DNA from: Apostichopus japonicus
Lineage: Eukaryota; Echinodermata; Holothuroidea; Aspidochirotida; Stichopodidae
DNA: 64,000 nt
Direction: 5' to 3'
Assembly (NCBI RefSeq): GCF_037975245.1
Contig: NC_092562.1
Location: 12,974,001 to 13,038,000, forward strand
Shown: positions 51,801 to 59,460 of the stretch, one piece after another
Layout: every line of letters starts with the position of its first letter
Numbering within the stretch: position 1 is the stretch's first letter
Translations under genes and position numbers: made by a program
The notes under the pieces: generated by a model
What the model saw: the letters and a program-made list of their open reading frames with translations, nothing else
What the model was told of the DNA's origin: nothing
The model's database searches: none

Positions 51801-52585
51801 ACTTGTAAAATGGTCAATCTTTGCTGGATGTTGATGGGAGTTGCAGCTATTTGTCATGGTTTCTTCTAGTGTTTGCACGGGTTATCCGGGTAGCAGGGTA
51901 CCCGCCCGACGCGATACGACCCGGTTCCTGATTTATTACCCAATTCCTAAGCAAAATTTTTCCCATTGACTTAGTGTGGTTTTAGGCTACTATATGGTCG
52001 AAGATGACAGCAACAACGAAAGTATTCCATGGATATCTTATAACTGCGTCACAAGTTCAGCTAATAAACAGATGGTTAGGTAGATTACCCCACTGACTTA
52101 GTGTGGTGTTAGGCTACCATGTGGAAGAAATTGAAGAATTCTCACAATTATTCACAATTAGTTTGAAAGATACTATCAAACTTATTGGTTCAGGACATAA
52201 TTATTTTCATCCTGCAGAATTACATAGAAGCCGCTGTAGGACCACCGCGACAACGGACGCCCCCGGCAACCTCTACAAGTCGTCCAGAAAGAGAGGTGTA
52301 ACCAGAAGCAACTCTGACTCCGGCTCTAGGGCCCTAAACGTCCAAAGAGTCAGCGAGAAACTCAATCCGTTCTACTACGAATCGCAACAGGGAAGTCATA
52401 AAGATGAGATGGACGGAGAGAAGAGAAGGGAGCATTCTCCCGATATCCCGTCTCCCGTAACCAAACTCTGTAACGATCTGGCGTCCATTTGGCCCGACCG
52501 GGGAGAAGGAGGAGTCGGGATGGCTTGGAATGGATCTCTGCTGGAGAAAAATAGATCTAATTCCTTACCGTGCATAAAGCAGTGA
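26396..52585 (+). CDS. TESK: TESK-type (testis-specific kinase 1/2-like) protein kinase gene, 10 coding exons
   Basis: Exons 26396-26779, 36453-36574, 39104-39152, 44289-44438, 45821-45897, 47401-47485, 49449-49532, 49819-49905, 50601-50715 and 52218-52585 join in frame through GT-AG introns into 506 residues plus TGA. The kinase domain spans about 112-375: glycine loop [11 protein letters not shown] (118-128), lysine K141 in VLVMKI, helix-C E155, HRDLSSQN (D231), DLG in place of DFG (252-254), [11 protein letters not shown] (269-279), DVFSFG (291-296), and R352 in KERPTF. TESK1/2 are LIMK-related dual-specificity kinases that phosphorylate cofilin and regulate actin; GFFS and NGG-L-L match TESK best. 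Human TESK1 and TESK2 have 626 and 571 residues, so the tail here is shorter. The C-terminus carries RSNSLP, a 14-3-3-type motif. ATG at 26405 has a better start context than 26396. Orthology (TESK1 versus TESK2) is not resolvable here. Confidence 0.92.
27139..27516. mobile_element. hAT-type MITE (family A) in intron 1, with 8-bp target duplication
   Basis: 378 bp. Left end CAGTGGCGGAGCTAAGGG; the right end inverted is CAGTGGCGGAGCGTCCA. CCTGCTCG is duplicated exactly at 27131-27138 and 27517-27524. The interior is related to the element at 4160-4471 (CTATCTAAGCG...GCGCCACCA...GGTTGGC), and a G-run followed by CCGCCCCCC near the right end is shared in position too. CAGTGGCGG ends with 8-bp duplications are typical of hAT MITEs. 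Confidence 0.9.
27525..29480. other. Intron 1 sequence without recognised elements
   Basis: No exon with supporting splice sites and no named repeat. A G-rich tract lies at 28669-28704, and ATCCTGGTTCCC is repeated around 28250-28290. Confidence 0.4.
29485..29526 (+). other. G-quadruplex-prone G-tract cluster
   Basis: Repeated GGGGGAGGGTG units give at least five runs of three or more G separated by one or two bases, on the sense strand of the kinase intron. Confidence 0.6.
29527..31540. other. Intron 1 sequence without recognised elements
   Basis: No supported exon or repeat family. An open frame at 30176-30436 has no recognisable domain, and a C-rich tract lies at 31344-31370. Confidence 0.4.
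31546..31592 (+). other. Second G-rich, G4-prone tract
   Basis: Runs of GGGG, GGGGG, GGG and GGGGGG separated by short A/T spacers. Confidence 0.5.
31822..33018. mobile_element. Non-autonomous hAT element, 1197 bp, 8-bp target duplication
   Basis: The left terminus is CAGTGTTTGCACGGGT; the right terminus inverted is TAGTGTTTACACGGGT. GTATTTAT flanks both sides exactly (31814-31821 and 33019-33026), the 8-bp hallmark of hAT insertion. Subterminal regions are rich in GGGTACCCG palindromes. The left half contains about four degenerate copies of a block with CATTGACTTAGTGTGGTGTT and GTGGTCGAAGATAACAGC words. No transposase frame survives. A shorter copy lies at 51867-52132. Confidence 0.92.
33513..33818 (+). 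mobile_element. tRNA-derived SINE with poly(A) tail
   Basis: The head has a near-perfect RNA polymerase III A-box (TGGCCGAGTGG) and B-box (GGTTCGATTCC) spaced as in a type II tRNA. The anticodon-like hairpin CATT-TGAAGC-AATG would carry TGA, suggesting tRNA-Ser ancestry. A ~185-bp tRNA-unrelated body follows, and the element ends in 29 A residues (33790-33818). It sits in sense orientation in kinase intron 1. Target duplications were not found, so the left edge is approximate. Confidence 0.85.
34045..34155 (+). mobile_element. Foldback MITE (family C), diverged left fragment
   Basis: Carries TGTCTCCTTACAACCTTAGCACCC, TTGTTCTACTGGCCTAGAATGAACTGGTAACC and a following CTGAGGGCCCTC word, aligned with the left part of the 43.6-kb copy. 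Confidence 0.6.
35110..35905 (+). repeat. Minisatellite, ~57-60-bp unit, about 14 copies (intron 1)
   Basis: The unit contains GCAGATAACAAGTAACTGAA, TGCATTGTATGGTAAACAGT and ACTACTATGTACTGTAA. Variants differ in AAC/AAA and GTAGTA/CTACTA. Antisense open frames with a repeating [11 protein letters not shown]-type peptide are unit artefacts. Confidence 0.93.
36453..36574 (+). CDS. TESK: TESK-like kinase, coding exon 2
   Basis: Residues 129-168 plus two bases of codon 169. It encodes the [14 protein letters not shown] strand with the ATP-binding lysine K141, helix C with HEIELLNQL (E155), and HHPNIL. The acceptor is TTTTTGCTTCAG and the donor is GG|GTATGC. Confidence 0.95.
36575..37400. other. 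Intron 2, 5' part, no element recognised
   Basis: No gene or repeat family recognised. A G-rich tract lies at 37031-37047. Confidence 0.4.
37401..37822 (+). repeat. Minisatellite, exact 92-bp period, about 4.5 copies (intron 2)
   Basis: Unit starts GGTTATGCTATAGGTTCAAG occur at 37401, 37493, 37585 and 37677, each exactly 92 bases apart. Each 92-mer contains two related half-units beginning GGTTATGCTA, one with GGTTCAAGGTGTAATTTGGC and one with GGATCAAGTATCATG. Confidence 0.92.
37873..38160. mobile_element. Diverged dispersed repeat D, copy 1
   Basis: TCTAGATCAG, then CCCACAACCCAGGATCTTCCATG, a C-rich stretch and CTTCAGAATC, in the same order as at 47511-47665. The right part ends with CCCATAGTTTGCAGACT, reminiscent of a transposon terminus. 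The class is uncertain. Confidence 0.5.
39104..39152 (+). CDS. TESK: TESK-like kinase, coding exon 3 (49 bp)
   Basis: Completes codon 169 and encodes [16 protein letters not shown] (170-185), the strand 4-5 and hinge region matching the GQLHALTE of TESK kinases. The long pyrimidine tract and GCAG acceptor, and the GAG|GTGAGT donor, are strong despite the small exon size. Confidence 0.95.
39480..39580 (+). repeat. Microsatellite-like (TTATATAGAGAG)n
   Basis: Several 12-bp units of GAGTTATATAGA with small interruptions, in intron 3. Confidence 0.85.
39661..40695 (-). repeat. 60-bp minisatellite, about 17 copies (intron 3)
   Basis: Unit starts recur every 60 bases: CATTAACACTGAAGCTGTAA, AACTAGTGTTATGGAATGAT, GCCTGGCAAGTATAATGCAA. 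Two variant classes (CAACATTAAC/CAGCATTAAC and CAGTATAAAC) alternate irregularly. Because 60 is divisible by three, a 221-codon minus-strand frame stays open (39907-40572), repeating a 20-residue [14 protein letters not shown]-type peptide. I treat this as a repeat artefact, not a gene. Confidence 0.93.
40696..41689. other. Intron 3 sequence without recognised elements
   Basis: Short open frames, for example 40874-41077, have no motif or splice support. Confidence 0.4.
41690..41855 (+). repeat. Short tandem repeat, CACATCCNGCAC/T 12-bp unit
   Basis: About 13 copies of a ~12-bp unit such as CACATCCCGCAC and CACATCCGGCAT. The His/Ile-rich and Thr/Ser-rich frames here are translations of the repeat. 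Confidence 0.9.
41856..43590. other. Intron 3 sequence without recognised elements
   Basis: No supported exon. Frames at 42609-42978 are open but show no known domain and no fit to the kinase. Confidence 0.4.
43593..43803. mobile_element. Foldback MITE (family C), most complete copy
   Basis: The left end GCTTACCTGTCTCCCCACAA followed by CCTCAGCAC-CTCGTTCT is mirrored at the right end, inverted GCTTACCTGTCTCCTCACAA then ACTTAGCAGTCTCGTTCT. This gives about 45 bp of imperfect terminal inverted repeat around a ~120-bp core with GTGCGCCCTCTATGACCGGA. Partial copies of the left half lie at 15479, 19257 and 34045. No target duplication was established. Confidence 0.8.
44289..44438 (+). CDS. TESK: TESK-like kinase, coding exon 4
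   Basis: Residues 186-235: [11 protein letters not shown] (TESK-type hinge and helix D), [20 protein letters not shown] (helix E) and HRDLSSQ, the catalytic loop with D231. The metal-binding asparagine is the first residue of the next exon. Phase 0 at both ends. Confidence 0.96.
44545..45512 (+). repeat. 41-bp minisatellite, about 23 copies (intron 4)
   Basis: The unit is TCCTGGAGTATAACAGTGTA followed by CAGTCTGAGAGTGAGGTTGTC. Variants (TATGACAG/TATAACAG, AGTCTG/AGCCTG, GTTAGG/GTGAGG) form recurring blocks. Antisense open frames with [11 protein letters not shown]-type repeats are artefacts. Confidence 0.94.
45821..45897 (+). CDS. TESK: TESK-like kinase, coding exon 5
   Basis: Residues 236-260 plus two bases of codon 261. 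It starts with NILVRRKN, supplying the catalytic-loop asparagine N236, and contains [10 protein letters not shown], where the usual DFG is DLG. The acceptor is TTTATTTCAG and the donor is GTAAGA. Confidence 0.95.
45898..47110. other. Intron 5, 5' part
   Basis: No element named. GCTGGTAGAATTTTGGGGGG-AGCAAACTAAGTT near 46860 is related to GCTAGTAGAGTTTTGTGGGA-AGCAAACTTAGTT near 48890, indicating a shared but unnamed repeat end. Confidence 0.4.
47123..47150 (-). other. (CCCCA)n tract, G4-prone on the minus strand
   Basis: Five consecutive CCCCA-type units in intron 5. Confidence 0.6.
47401..47485 (+). CDS. TESK: TESK-like kinase, coding exon 6
   Basis: Its first base completes codon 261; residues 262-289 follow. 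It encodes the activation-loop end and P+1 loop, [21 protein letters not shown] in segments. T272 sits where TESK1 has the autophosphorylated serine of VVGSPYW, and SPE replaces the common APE. The donor is AAG|GTAAGC. Confidence 0.95.
47511..47665. mobile_element. Diverged dispersed repeat D, copy 2
   Basis: CTAGATCAGCGGTCC, GGCCCACAGCCCATGATCTTCCATG, a long C-run and CTTCAGAATC, in the same order as copy 1 at 37873. Confidence 0.5.
47666..48900. other. Intron 6 sequence with open but unassigned frames
   Basis: Frames at 47672-48142 (+), 47659-47931 (-) and 48645-48881 (+) are open but show no family I recognise. They may be decayed transposon coding sequence. Confidence 0.35.
48910..49326 (-). 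mobile_element. LINE 3' end fragment (RT ORF C-terminus and 3' UTR)
   Basis: The minus-strand frame 49141-49326 contains [16 protein letters not shown] then [18 protein letters not shown], matching the C-terminal pattern of many non-LTR ORF2 proteins (aromatic/hydrophobic-RG, WN-LP-like, F-RHLK). Downstream on the minus strand is a non-coding segment with AAGTCTTTTTAAGACTTTATAGG, like LINE 3' UTRs. The rest of the element is absent, as expected for 5' truncation. Antisense to the kinase, in intron 6. Confidence 0.6.
49449..49532 (+). CDS. TESK: TESK-like kinase, coding exon 7
   Basis: Residues 290-317: [17 protein letters not shown] then [12 protein letters not shown]291 is the conserved helix-F aspartate, and the CEIIGR-ADP-LPR pattern is specific for TESK kinases. 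Phase 0 at both ends; donor ATG|GTGAGT. Confidence 0.96.
49819..49905 (+). CDS. TESK: TESK-like kinase, coding exon 8
   Basis: Residues 318-346: [17 protein letters not shown] then NIAIQCCK, matching the TESK segment between helices F and H (DFGLD...CP...CC). This internal DFGLN is not the activation-loop DFG. Confidence 0.95.
50601..50715 (+). CDS. TESK: TESK-like kinase, coding exon 9
   Basis: Residues 347-384 plus one base of codon 385: [20 protein letters not shown], with R352, the conserved helix-I arginine, closing the kinase domain, then a polar linker ending CTDARF. The acceptor is ATCAACTCCAG and the donor is TTTG|GTAAGT. Confidence 0.95.
50716..51866. other. Intron 9, 5' part
   Basis: No gene or repeat family recognised. 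G-rich tracts lie at 50960-50980 and 51150-51200. Confidence 0.4.
51867..52132. mobile_element. Truncated hAT copy next to the last kinase exon
   Basis: Starts TAGTGTTTGCACGGGTTATC like the left end of the 31822-33018 element, then follows its interior through two of the repeated blocks and stops after GGAAGAAATT. The right terminus is missing. It lies 85 bp upstream of the exon 10 acceptor, and the exon 10 reading frame stays open back into it to about 52103. Confidence 0.85.
52218..52585 (+). CDS. TESK: TESK-like kinase, terminal coding exon 10
   Basis: Residues 385-506 and the TGA at 52583-52585. The tail is basic and serine-rich: [18 protein letters not shown], then [10 protein letters not shown], a highly charged stretch, [16 protein letters not shown], and the terminus [18 protein letters not shown] fits the mode-1 14-3-3 consensus; human TESK1 is known to bind 14-3-3 through a phosphoserine in its C-terminal half. 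The acceptor is TTTTCATCCTGCAG. The reading frame and exon 9 phase fit exactly. Confidence 0.9.
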
Positions 52586-53250
52586 GGGGGTGACTGAGGC
52601 AAACAAAAAAGATGAGAATCAACAGAGAATCTGAATCCAGACAGGACGCTGGGTTCAAAGGCAAAACGGAAAAGACGAGAATGAACAGAGAATCGTAATC
52701 CAGACAGGACGCTCAGAGACGGTTTAAATACACGAAGATACCTCACAGAATCGGCTGGTAGAAAGATCTGACAACCAATGGTGGCTTGCAACAGACTACC
52801 ATGGTTACGATTCCGAGTTCCTATGTCAAATAGCGCATGTTCTTTGTGTTCCATTATTAACATGAGATAAGATACATCCACCATCTTGTTTACTCAAGCT
52901 CATCCAAGATGAGTTGGTAGAGATCGTTTCACATCAACACCATCGCATGCCCACGTTGGCCTCAATTTTTGTTGCAACAAACAAGCAAACTGATGATTAA
53001 GCTGTAAAGCACGACCTCTCACAGGTTGGTTGGGTTTCTTTAAAAATAGTTTCTCTGGCAGTTTTTAAGCTTTGCCAGGAGCTTTCAAGAGAGAAGATCA
53101 GAGTAGGTTTGGGTTGGTTGGAGTTTAGTAATGGAAAGCTTAAATTGAACTTGAAAGAGAGAACTGACATCATTCTGCATTCTACTTACGTTACTATTAC
53201 AACTGGAACACTACAAGGTTATTTTACTACTACCTAACACCAAAATCTAT
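52586..53250 (+). other. TESK: Probable start of the kinase 3' UTR
   Basis: The sequence after the stop codon includes a partial duplication (GAGAATCAACAGAGAATC... and GAGAATGAACAGAGAATCG..., about 60 bp apart, each followed by CCAGACAGGACGCT). No poly(A) signal could be assigned confidently; the 3' end is unknown. Confidence 0.4.
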
Positions 53251-53253
53251 AAC

Positions 53254-53370
53254 AATGTTACTTACCCATGACCAAAGTCAAAACAATGTTACTTGTAACC
53301 CACTTCAACCAAAGTCAAAACAATGTTACTTGTAACCCACTTCAACCAAAGTCAAAACAATGTTACTAAC
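53254..53370 (+). repeat. Short tandem repeat, ~37-bp unit, three copies
   Basis: CAAAGTCAAAACAATGTTAC followed by TTGTAACCCACTTCAAC, repeated with a truncated last copy. Confidence 0.85.
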
Positions 53371-54797
53371 CAAAGCCAAAATTTTTTTTACGCATAATAT
53401 AACATATAACAATGTCACAACTGTTTAAATGTAAACTAAGGCCATGCCAAGACTAGATGTTAAGGCATTTAAGTCGATTTTTACCAACAGTTACGTTTAA
53501 AGCAATTTATTGGATTTGAGAGTGCTAGAGTTGGATCAAGCTTTTCCCTTTGGTTAAGTGTTTCATTGAACGGATATTAAGTAAACTTAGTAACCGATTA
53601 CTGTATTTTGGTTGAAAGAAATTTTTCCGAGGGGGGGGGCTTGACTTGGTAGGTGCATTTAATTATGTCCTTTATGCAAGAATGGTGTGTTAGGAAATTG
53701 AGATGTACACTGTTTTGATATGAAAACTTGGTTTCTTCCCATTAGCTAGTATTTCGTATTTCATTAATCTCCGGGAAGACCGAATAGCAGGGTAGACACA
53801 CACTCGACATTATTACAGAAATGAAACACTTCCGATTCCAATCGCAAAAATCTCACCGAGCATTATTCCAAAAAAAATTAAAATTATAAAATTTGGAGAA
53901 GTGTTGCAATATGTGTGACTCTAGTCTACCTTCTCCTTTTTCTCCAGGTCAATGTTAATGCAAGAAAAGAAAACTTTATTTTATTTATTTATTTCACCCT
54001 CAAATTTTTCATAAATTTAAATTCAATCAATTTAAATTTGTATAAAAATAAGTCCACAGTTGTTAATTATTGCTACAGAAACAGACATGTTACTGTTGTT
54101 TCTGATGATACTAACATTTGAAGAGCAGAAAACTTTGACAATGTTTCTTTTGCTTAGTTTAAATTTATTTTTTTTCTTTCTTTTTGCTTCAAGGGTTATT
54201 GACCTGACTTGTTTCTGTGTGAAAGTAAAAGATTTTGAATTTACTTTTGTAGGTCCTCTGGGCAATATAAGGAAAGAATAGCTCTTTAGTTTATAATTCA
54301 TGGCTTCTGGACACATTTATGTCATGGGAGATAGTTACTGTACAGAGAGAAACGTTATTGTATGTAAATATTGTAAGAAAATGTGGTATAATTGTTAATT
54401 TTTGCAGAGATACCTTAAGAGAAGTAGGTCGGTGAGGTATTAACTCTTTCAAATTGAACCTGAAATAGAGGAAAGTAAGTTTAGAAGGGTAAAAAAATAC
54501 TACAAAGATATATGTATATATATATTTAAAAAGGAGGGAAAGATAAAAAATATTTAAAAATTAGAAGAGGAAGTGTTATAGATCGGATATCGAAAAAAAT
54601 ATAATACTTGAAAATTTTCAGATTTTTGTTTAGAGTATAATCCATAACTTGAATAATTATAAATCAAACTCCATGATTATCGACACTGACTGCTAGTTGA
54701 ACTGCCAAGAAAAAAAAAATTAGGATGCAACTTAGAGACCTTACTGATGTTTAATGTACGTATGTTATACATATATATATATATGATATATACATAT
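53371..54797. other. AT-rich downstream sequence
   Basis: No gene recognised. TATATA simple sequence at 54511-54526 and 54771-54784. Open frames here are AT-rich and lack motifs. Confidence 0.4.
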
Positions 54798-55200
54798 ATG
54801 ATATTATACAAATAATGAATGGTTATGAGTGCAATAGTGCAAATATTTCATGAGTTGAAAGATGGAATGTTCCATTCAACGAGGCACAGCCGAGTTGAAT
54901 GGAACAAATTACATCTTTCAACAAATGAAATAATTGTTCTATTGCACGAATGGAAACCATTCAGTATTTGTTTTATACAACACCTTCAAATTTGGATAGG
55001 ATTGGACGTAAAATGCACTCATACAACAGATTGTTTGAACAGACAGGTTTCTCTGCTCTCTTACCATTGAAAAAAGTGCTATCAAAAAAGTACAACCCAT
55101 GGTTCTATTTCATAGAGTGGAATAGAGCGGATTTTGCATGCAATCAACGAGCAATTGACCAAGCAAATGACTAGAATACAATTAGGTGTTGTATAAATAC
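54798..55200. mobile_element. Foldback element with a ~180-nt imperfect hairpin
   Basis: The arm at about 54801-54880 (ACAAATA..GAATGGTT..GTGCAATAG..TATTTCAT..GTTGAAAGATG..GTTCCATTCAAC) is the near reverse complement of 54892-54980. The small loop contains GAGGCACAGCCGA. A second inverted pair, TTTATACAACACCT (54972-54985) and AGGTGTTGTATAAA (55181-55194), encloses the adjoining ~220 bp. Together they look like a MITE, or two nested ones. Short frames across the area are not supported as genes. Confidence 0.75.
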
Positions 55201-55313
55201 ATATATATTATGATTGGCACAACGAGAAGTGTCGTGTTGCTTTATACCAATATATATTTTCTTTATACCAACACAGGTTTCCTGATCTTTATATATAAAT
55301 ATATTTGCTTTAT

Positions 55314-55558
55314 GTGTGCCTAATTGCTAGGGGTATTTTATACATTTACACTGTAAGCATGCCTCCTTGCTAGAGCTGTTTTATATACGCTGTATCTGTA
55401 CCTCCCTGCTAGAGGTATATTATACGTATACACTGTACGTGTGCCTCGCTGCTAGAGGTATAATTTCAAAAAAGTAGGTACACTGGTATGTATGCCTCCT
55501 TGCTAGAGAGAGGTATTTCATACATATACACTGGTATGTGTGCCTACCTTTCAAGAGG
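55314..55558 (+). repeat. Minisatellite, ~50-bp unit, about 5 copies
   Basis: The unit contains GCCTCCTTGCTAGAGGTAT, then TTATACATATACACTG-TATGT, with strong divergence. Confidence 0.8.
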
Positions 55559-55589
55559 TCATCTCTAAACTTTTAGAAATATTTTTAAC

Positions 55590-55735
55590 CACAGTGTTAA
55601 AGTTAATAATTGAAGTTAATAATTAACAGCTAAAGTTAATTATCAGTATAGCTAATTAACAGCTAATTAACAGCTAAAGTAATAATTAACAGCTGAAGTT
55701 AATAATTAACAGCTTATTAATAGCTCAAAGATAAC
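55590..55735 (+). repeat. AATTAACAGCTAAAGTT short repeat cluster
   Basis: Seven or so imperfect copies of AATTAACAGCT with AAGTTAAT spacers. Confidence 0.8.
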
Positions 55736-58700
55736 AGTCAAACATTTGATCAGTTTTCAGTATTTCATTCCTGATAATGGTCTAGTGACTGTGACAGCTT
55801 TCTGTGACAATTTGACCTCAGAGAAGCCATGTTGCTGTGGTACCCCATGTCACTCGGTGCAACTGAGGTTTAAATACTAATTTGTTGAAATATTGTTTGG
55901 ATACAAAATTGGCAAATCATTTCACTCTCGTTTGTTTTTTATATCGCCAAAGTGTACAAAGAATCTCCAAATTTAATATGACTCTCGTCCATATAAACAA
56001 AGGGTTTAATACCTACCGTCCGTTTTTCGTTCTGTTATTATTTTTTCGTCCTCATTGGTAGGATTTTGCAATTTTTTTTTTTTTTTTGGTTATTTCTTCA
56101 TGAATACAAAATTGAATTGATTTCAAAACTTGTGCTGTCAATTAGTAGGTGCTTGACATTTTAAATTTATCCTTAAAATGCTTAAAAATATTTTAGGTAT
56201 TGCAGACAATATTTGGTCTACAAAATTAGTTCCACTTTGAAAAGAAAATATGCCGCTTTTGAATGTGGCATCACTGGATCTCTGTGTCAAGGATTTCCAA
56301 TTAAAAGATGTATCAAAAGTTAGGGTAGAATATCAAACTAATTGTTGCATAATATTTGCAATAGGTTTTGGTTTGGCAGAAAAGAATTTGTTAAAAAAAA
56401 AAAAAAAAAAATCATAGTCTCACATTTAAATGCAGCTGTTTGAAGTTTGACGTTTTTTTTAAATTTTTTTTTATAACAAGTCGAAGTATTATTATACAAG
56501 TGGAAAATGGAAAAATGACTGTAAAATTGTTAAAAACAATGGAAAAAAATTGTTAATTCCAAATGAATGTTAATTACTTGGTAAGAATAACATTCTATTT
56601 CTAAAAAATGAAAATCACACATTAAAAAATGAATATCAAAGAAGAAGAGAAGGAAATTATAATCCTGTTTTTGACAAGTTTATACAGATAATGAGCAGCT
56701 AGGACCTGAACTTTACTAACAATGATATTTGCATGAATACCTCGGTCTAAAGAGTCACAGATTTAATTACAACAACAACAACAAATAATTTCAAAAAACA
56801 TGATATTAATAGTAGCATCTATCAATTAAAAATCGAAATAAAATGGTTCTTTCATACTCATCTGTGGAAAATACCACTGTAAAATATTGGCTGGAGTGGG
56901 CATGTTACTAACATGATGTTAGCATGTTAGTCATATTGGTTTTAAGTAAAGGTTGCCGATGGGAGATGGGAATGGTGAACATGTAGCTATAGGTGCAACT
57001 GCAAGAGAGGGAGGGGTGTGGGTGTGTCGAAAGAACATGGAACGGGGGGGGGTAGGTGTGAGGGGTAGGTTTCAATTGAGGTTCACATCCAGCCGTTGAC
57101 CGGTGTACTGGCGCTGCTTGACTGAACACTTGAGCAATTTCTAAAAACAAATGTTTTGGGTATCGGCTGGAATGGTAAATTCGAATAAAAGGTGCCATTT
57201 AGTTTTTCTTACAGATGAAATGAAATGTGTAGGATGTAGGCAGTGTTCTCCTTTGTTATTCCCATAGAATGAAGTTTAAACAAAAGTTCCTTTTTTTTTT
57301 TCTTTTTTGGTGTGTCCCTTCAGATGGTATTGATGATTAAACGAGGGATATACTTTCGTAGCTAATATACAAAATTGACCCATGATGATCAAATGCAATG
57401 TAGAGACAGTTATTGTCTGTTCGGGATCGTTGTACAAGTGCGTCATCAGATAATTGTAAAGTATATAATAAATAAAAGAAACTTAATTTTGTAAATAAGA
57501 AATATAAAGATGTGTTATACGTGTAGATACAAAACAAGGACAGAGTCAGTGTCGACCTTGGTACCCGACACTCAAATATGGCGATTAAAGAAGTTTTGGA
57601 GCTGTTCCTTTTGCTTTCATCATTTCTTTTGCGGGGGAGGGGGAAAGGAGAGGGGTTAAATTCGTCAAAAGTCTTGAGTTAATCTATTTGTTTATGAGAT
57701 TGTAGTCGATAGTGATAATTGCATTCTTTTTGAAGCAATAACAAAAAATCATGTCAAAACTACTAAGTTTTTTTTCCGGGGAAAAAAAGCAACAAATAAA
57801 TTAATAGTCAAAAATAAAAACGGGGAAAAAAATAAGGGGGAAGTCAATTCCTTTATGGTTACATTTATGAATATGATTTTTTACCCTTCACAGCTATGAG
57901 GGGTTTGTGTCTCCTTTTAGAGATACAAAAGGTATCTCTCCCCCCACCCCCACCCCTTTAAAGGAATTAAAGTGGATTTACTTGCACCCTAATTCTGGGT
58001 GTAAGTGCATCAACTTAACCAAGTTTCATGAAGTTACATGAAGTAAGACAAAAGAGGCTGATATATATTATGTTGTTATGTGACATAACTAAATGCCAGT
58101 TTTTTAGTTTTTTTTTAGTTTGTTTGTTGATTTGTTTGTATTGTTTTTGCTTCTATGCCAATATTTGTGTGACAAAGTTTTTGTTTTCAATTTAATACAT
58201 ACTGAAAACGGACGTTATGACTTAATATGGTTCTCAGTATATTTCCTTTGTTATTATAATAATTTCTGATAGATTTCCTTGATGTTATTATTTCTTTGTA
58301 AATACAATTAATTCACTGTAAAAATTATGTTTATTTTGAATAATTGTTTGCATGAACATAAATGTTCTTCTTTATCTTTTTGTTGTTGAAATATTGCATT
58401 TTTTCTAATTGAAAAAACCCCATCTGATACAGAATTTTTGGTGGAGGGGGAGGGGGGGGGGAGGGAGGTTAATCCAGTAATTGTTGAATAACATAGAAAC
58501 AAAAATATACAAAGGTTACATACTTCAAAACAAGTTTACTATTACTACTGTTTACATGGTGTTGTCATGGATTTGTTTCAACCTATGTTTTTGAGTAAGC
58601 CAATCATGTGACTTGGAATTTGCATGATGAGAGTGGTATGCAGGGGAAGGGAGGAGAGGCAGGAGGTGGGGGTAGATTTATATTGTAAATGTTTTTGGAC

Positions 58701-58999
58701 ATCCCATGCCCAATCATACCTACCAAAGTTTGAAGTGCTTAGGGTGTGGGAGGAGTTTGCTGCAATAATTGTTTGCACTAATTTGACCTTTCATCAAATG
58801 CTCCGTCACGTTTGGTATTAAGTCTGATAGGCCAAATGTGTGTCGAGGATTGCGTCAAGGCCACAAGGTTTTTGGTTGTTTAACCTTTAACTTTATGATG
58901 TCATAACTACAGAAGTACTACATTCCTTGCCCCGGCACACAGCTATGTTGGAAGTCCGTCAGCCTTACGGCTTATAGGAGACATTGGCAGCACATTTGT
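55736..58999. other. Downstream stretch without recognised genes
   Basis: AT-rich with homopolymer A and T tracts and several G-rich tracts (57040-57050, 57635-57650, 58440-58468). No exon-like or RNA-like structure recognised. Confidence 0.4.
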
Positions 59000-59460
59000 T
59001 GGTTTCCCGAAGGGAAAACTATGGAGGCACTCTGACCCACCGTCCTTGCAAACTTGTGAGGATGACCGCGGATACAAAGTCGTCAATGACTATAACCTCA
59101 TGGCCGGAATAGCAGGCAGGTAAAGGTGCAGAGGTCACCAAACACAGGAGGCGGAGGAGGGTGGATTGTTGTGCGTTGGCAATTAAAAGAATCCAAACTA
59201 CAGTATGGGATGAGGGCGGTATTCAAGTACTTAGCATGCAAAGACTGCGGATGTGTGACCTGATTAATTCACTTTGGCTTCGGCTTTGGCTTTTCGTATG
59301 CTGCCGTTCTGGACGAATCTAACCGTAACGGTAATTAACGACTTTGCGATTCGTGTGATAGTTATTGCTGACTTTGCAATCCGAGTTCCACCTCGCAATT
59401 TTGCAAGGACGGTAAGAGTGACTCCATAGTTTTCCCTTTCGGTAAACCAAAAAGTGAGGG
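59000..59460. mobile_element. Inverted-repeat element with ~95-bp diverged arms
   Basis: The left arm (about 59003-59095: TTGGTTTCCCGAAGGGAAAA, CTATGGAG-CACTCT, CCGTCCTTGCAAA, TTGTGAGG) is inverted at about 59345-59452. The minus-strand frame 59264-59464 reads GGTRIAKSAITITRIAKSLI, an internal peptide duplication caused by a ~33-bp repeat. It looks like a transposon-derived foldback; the class is unknown. Confidence 0.6.
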
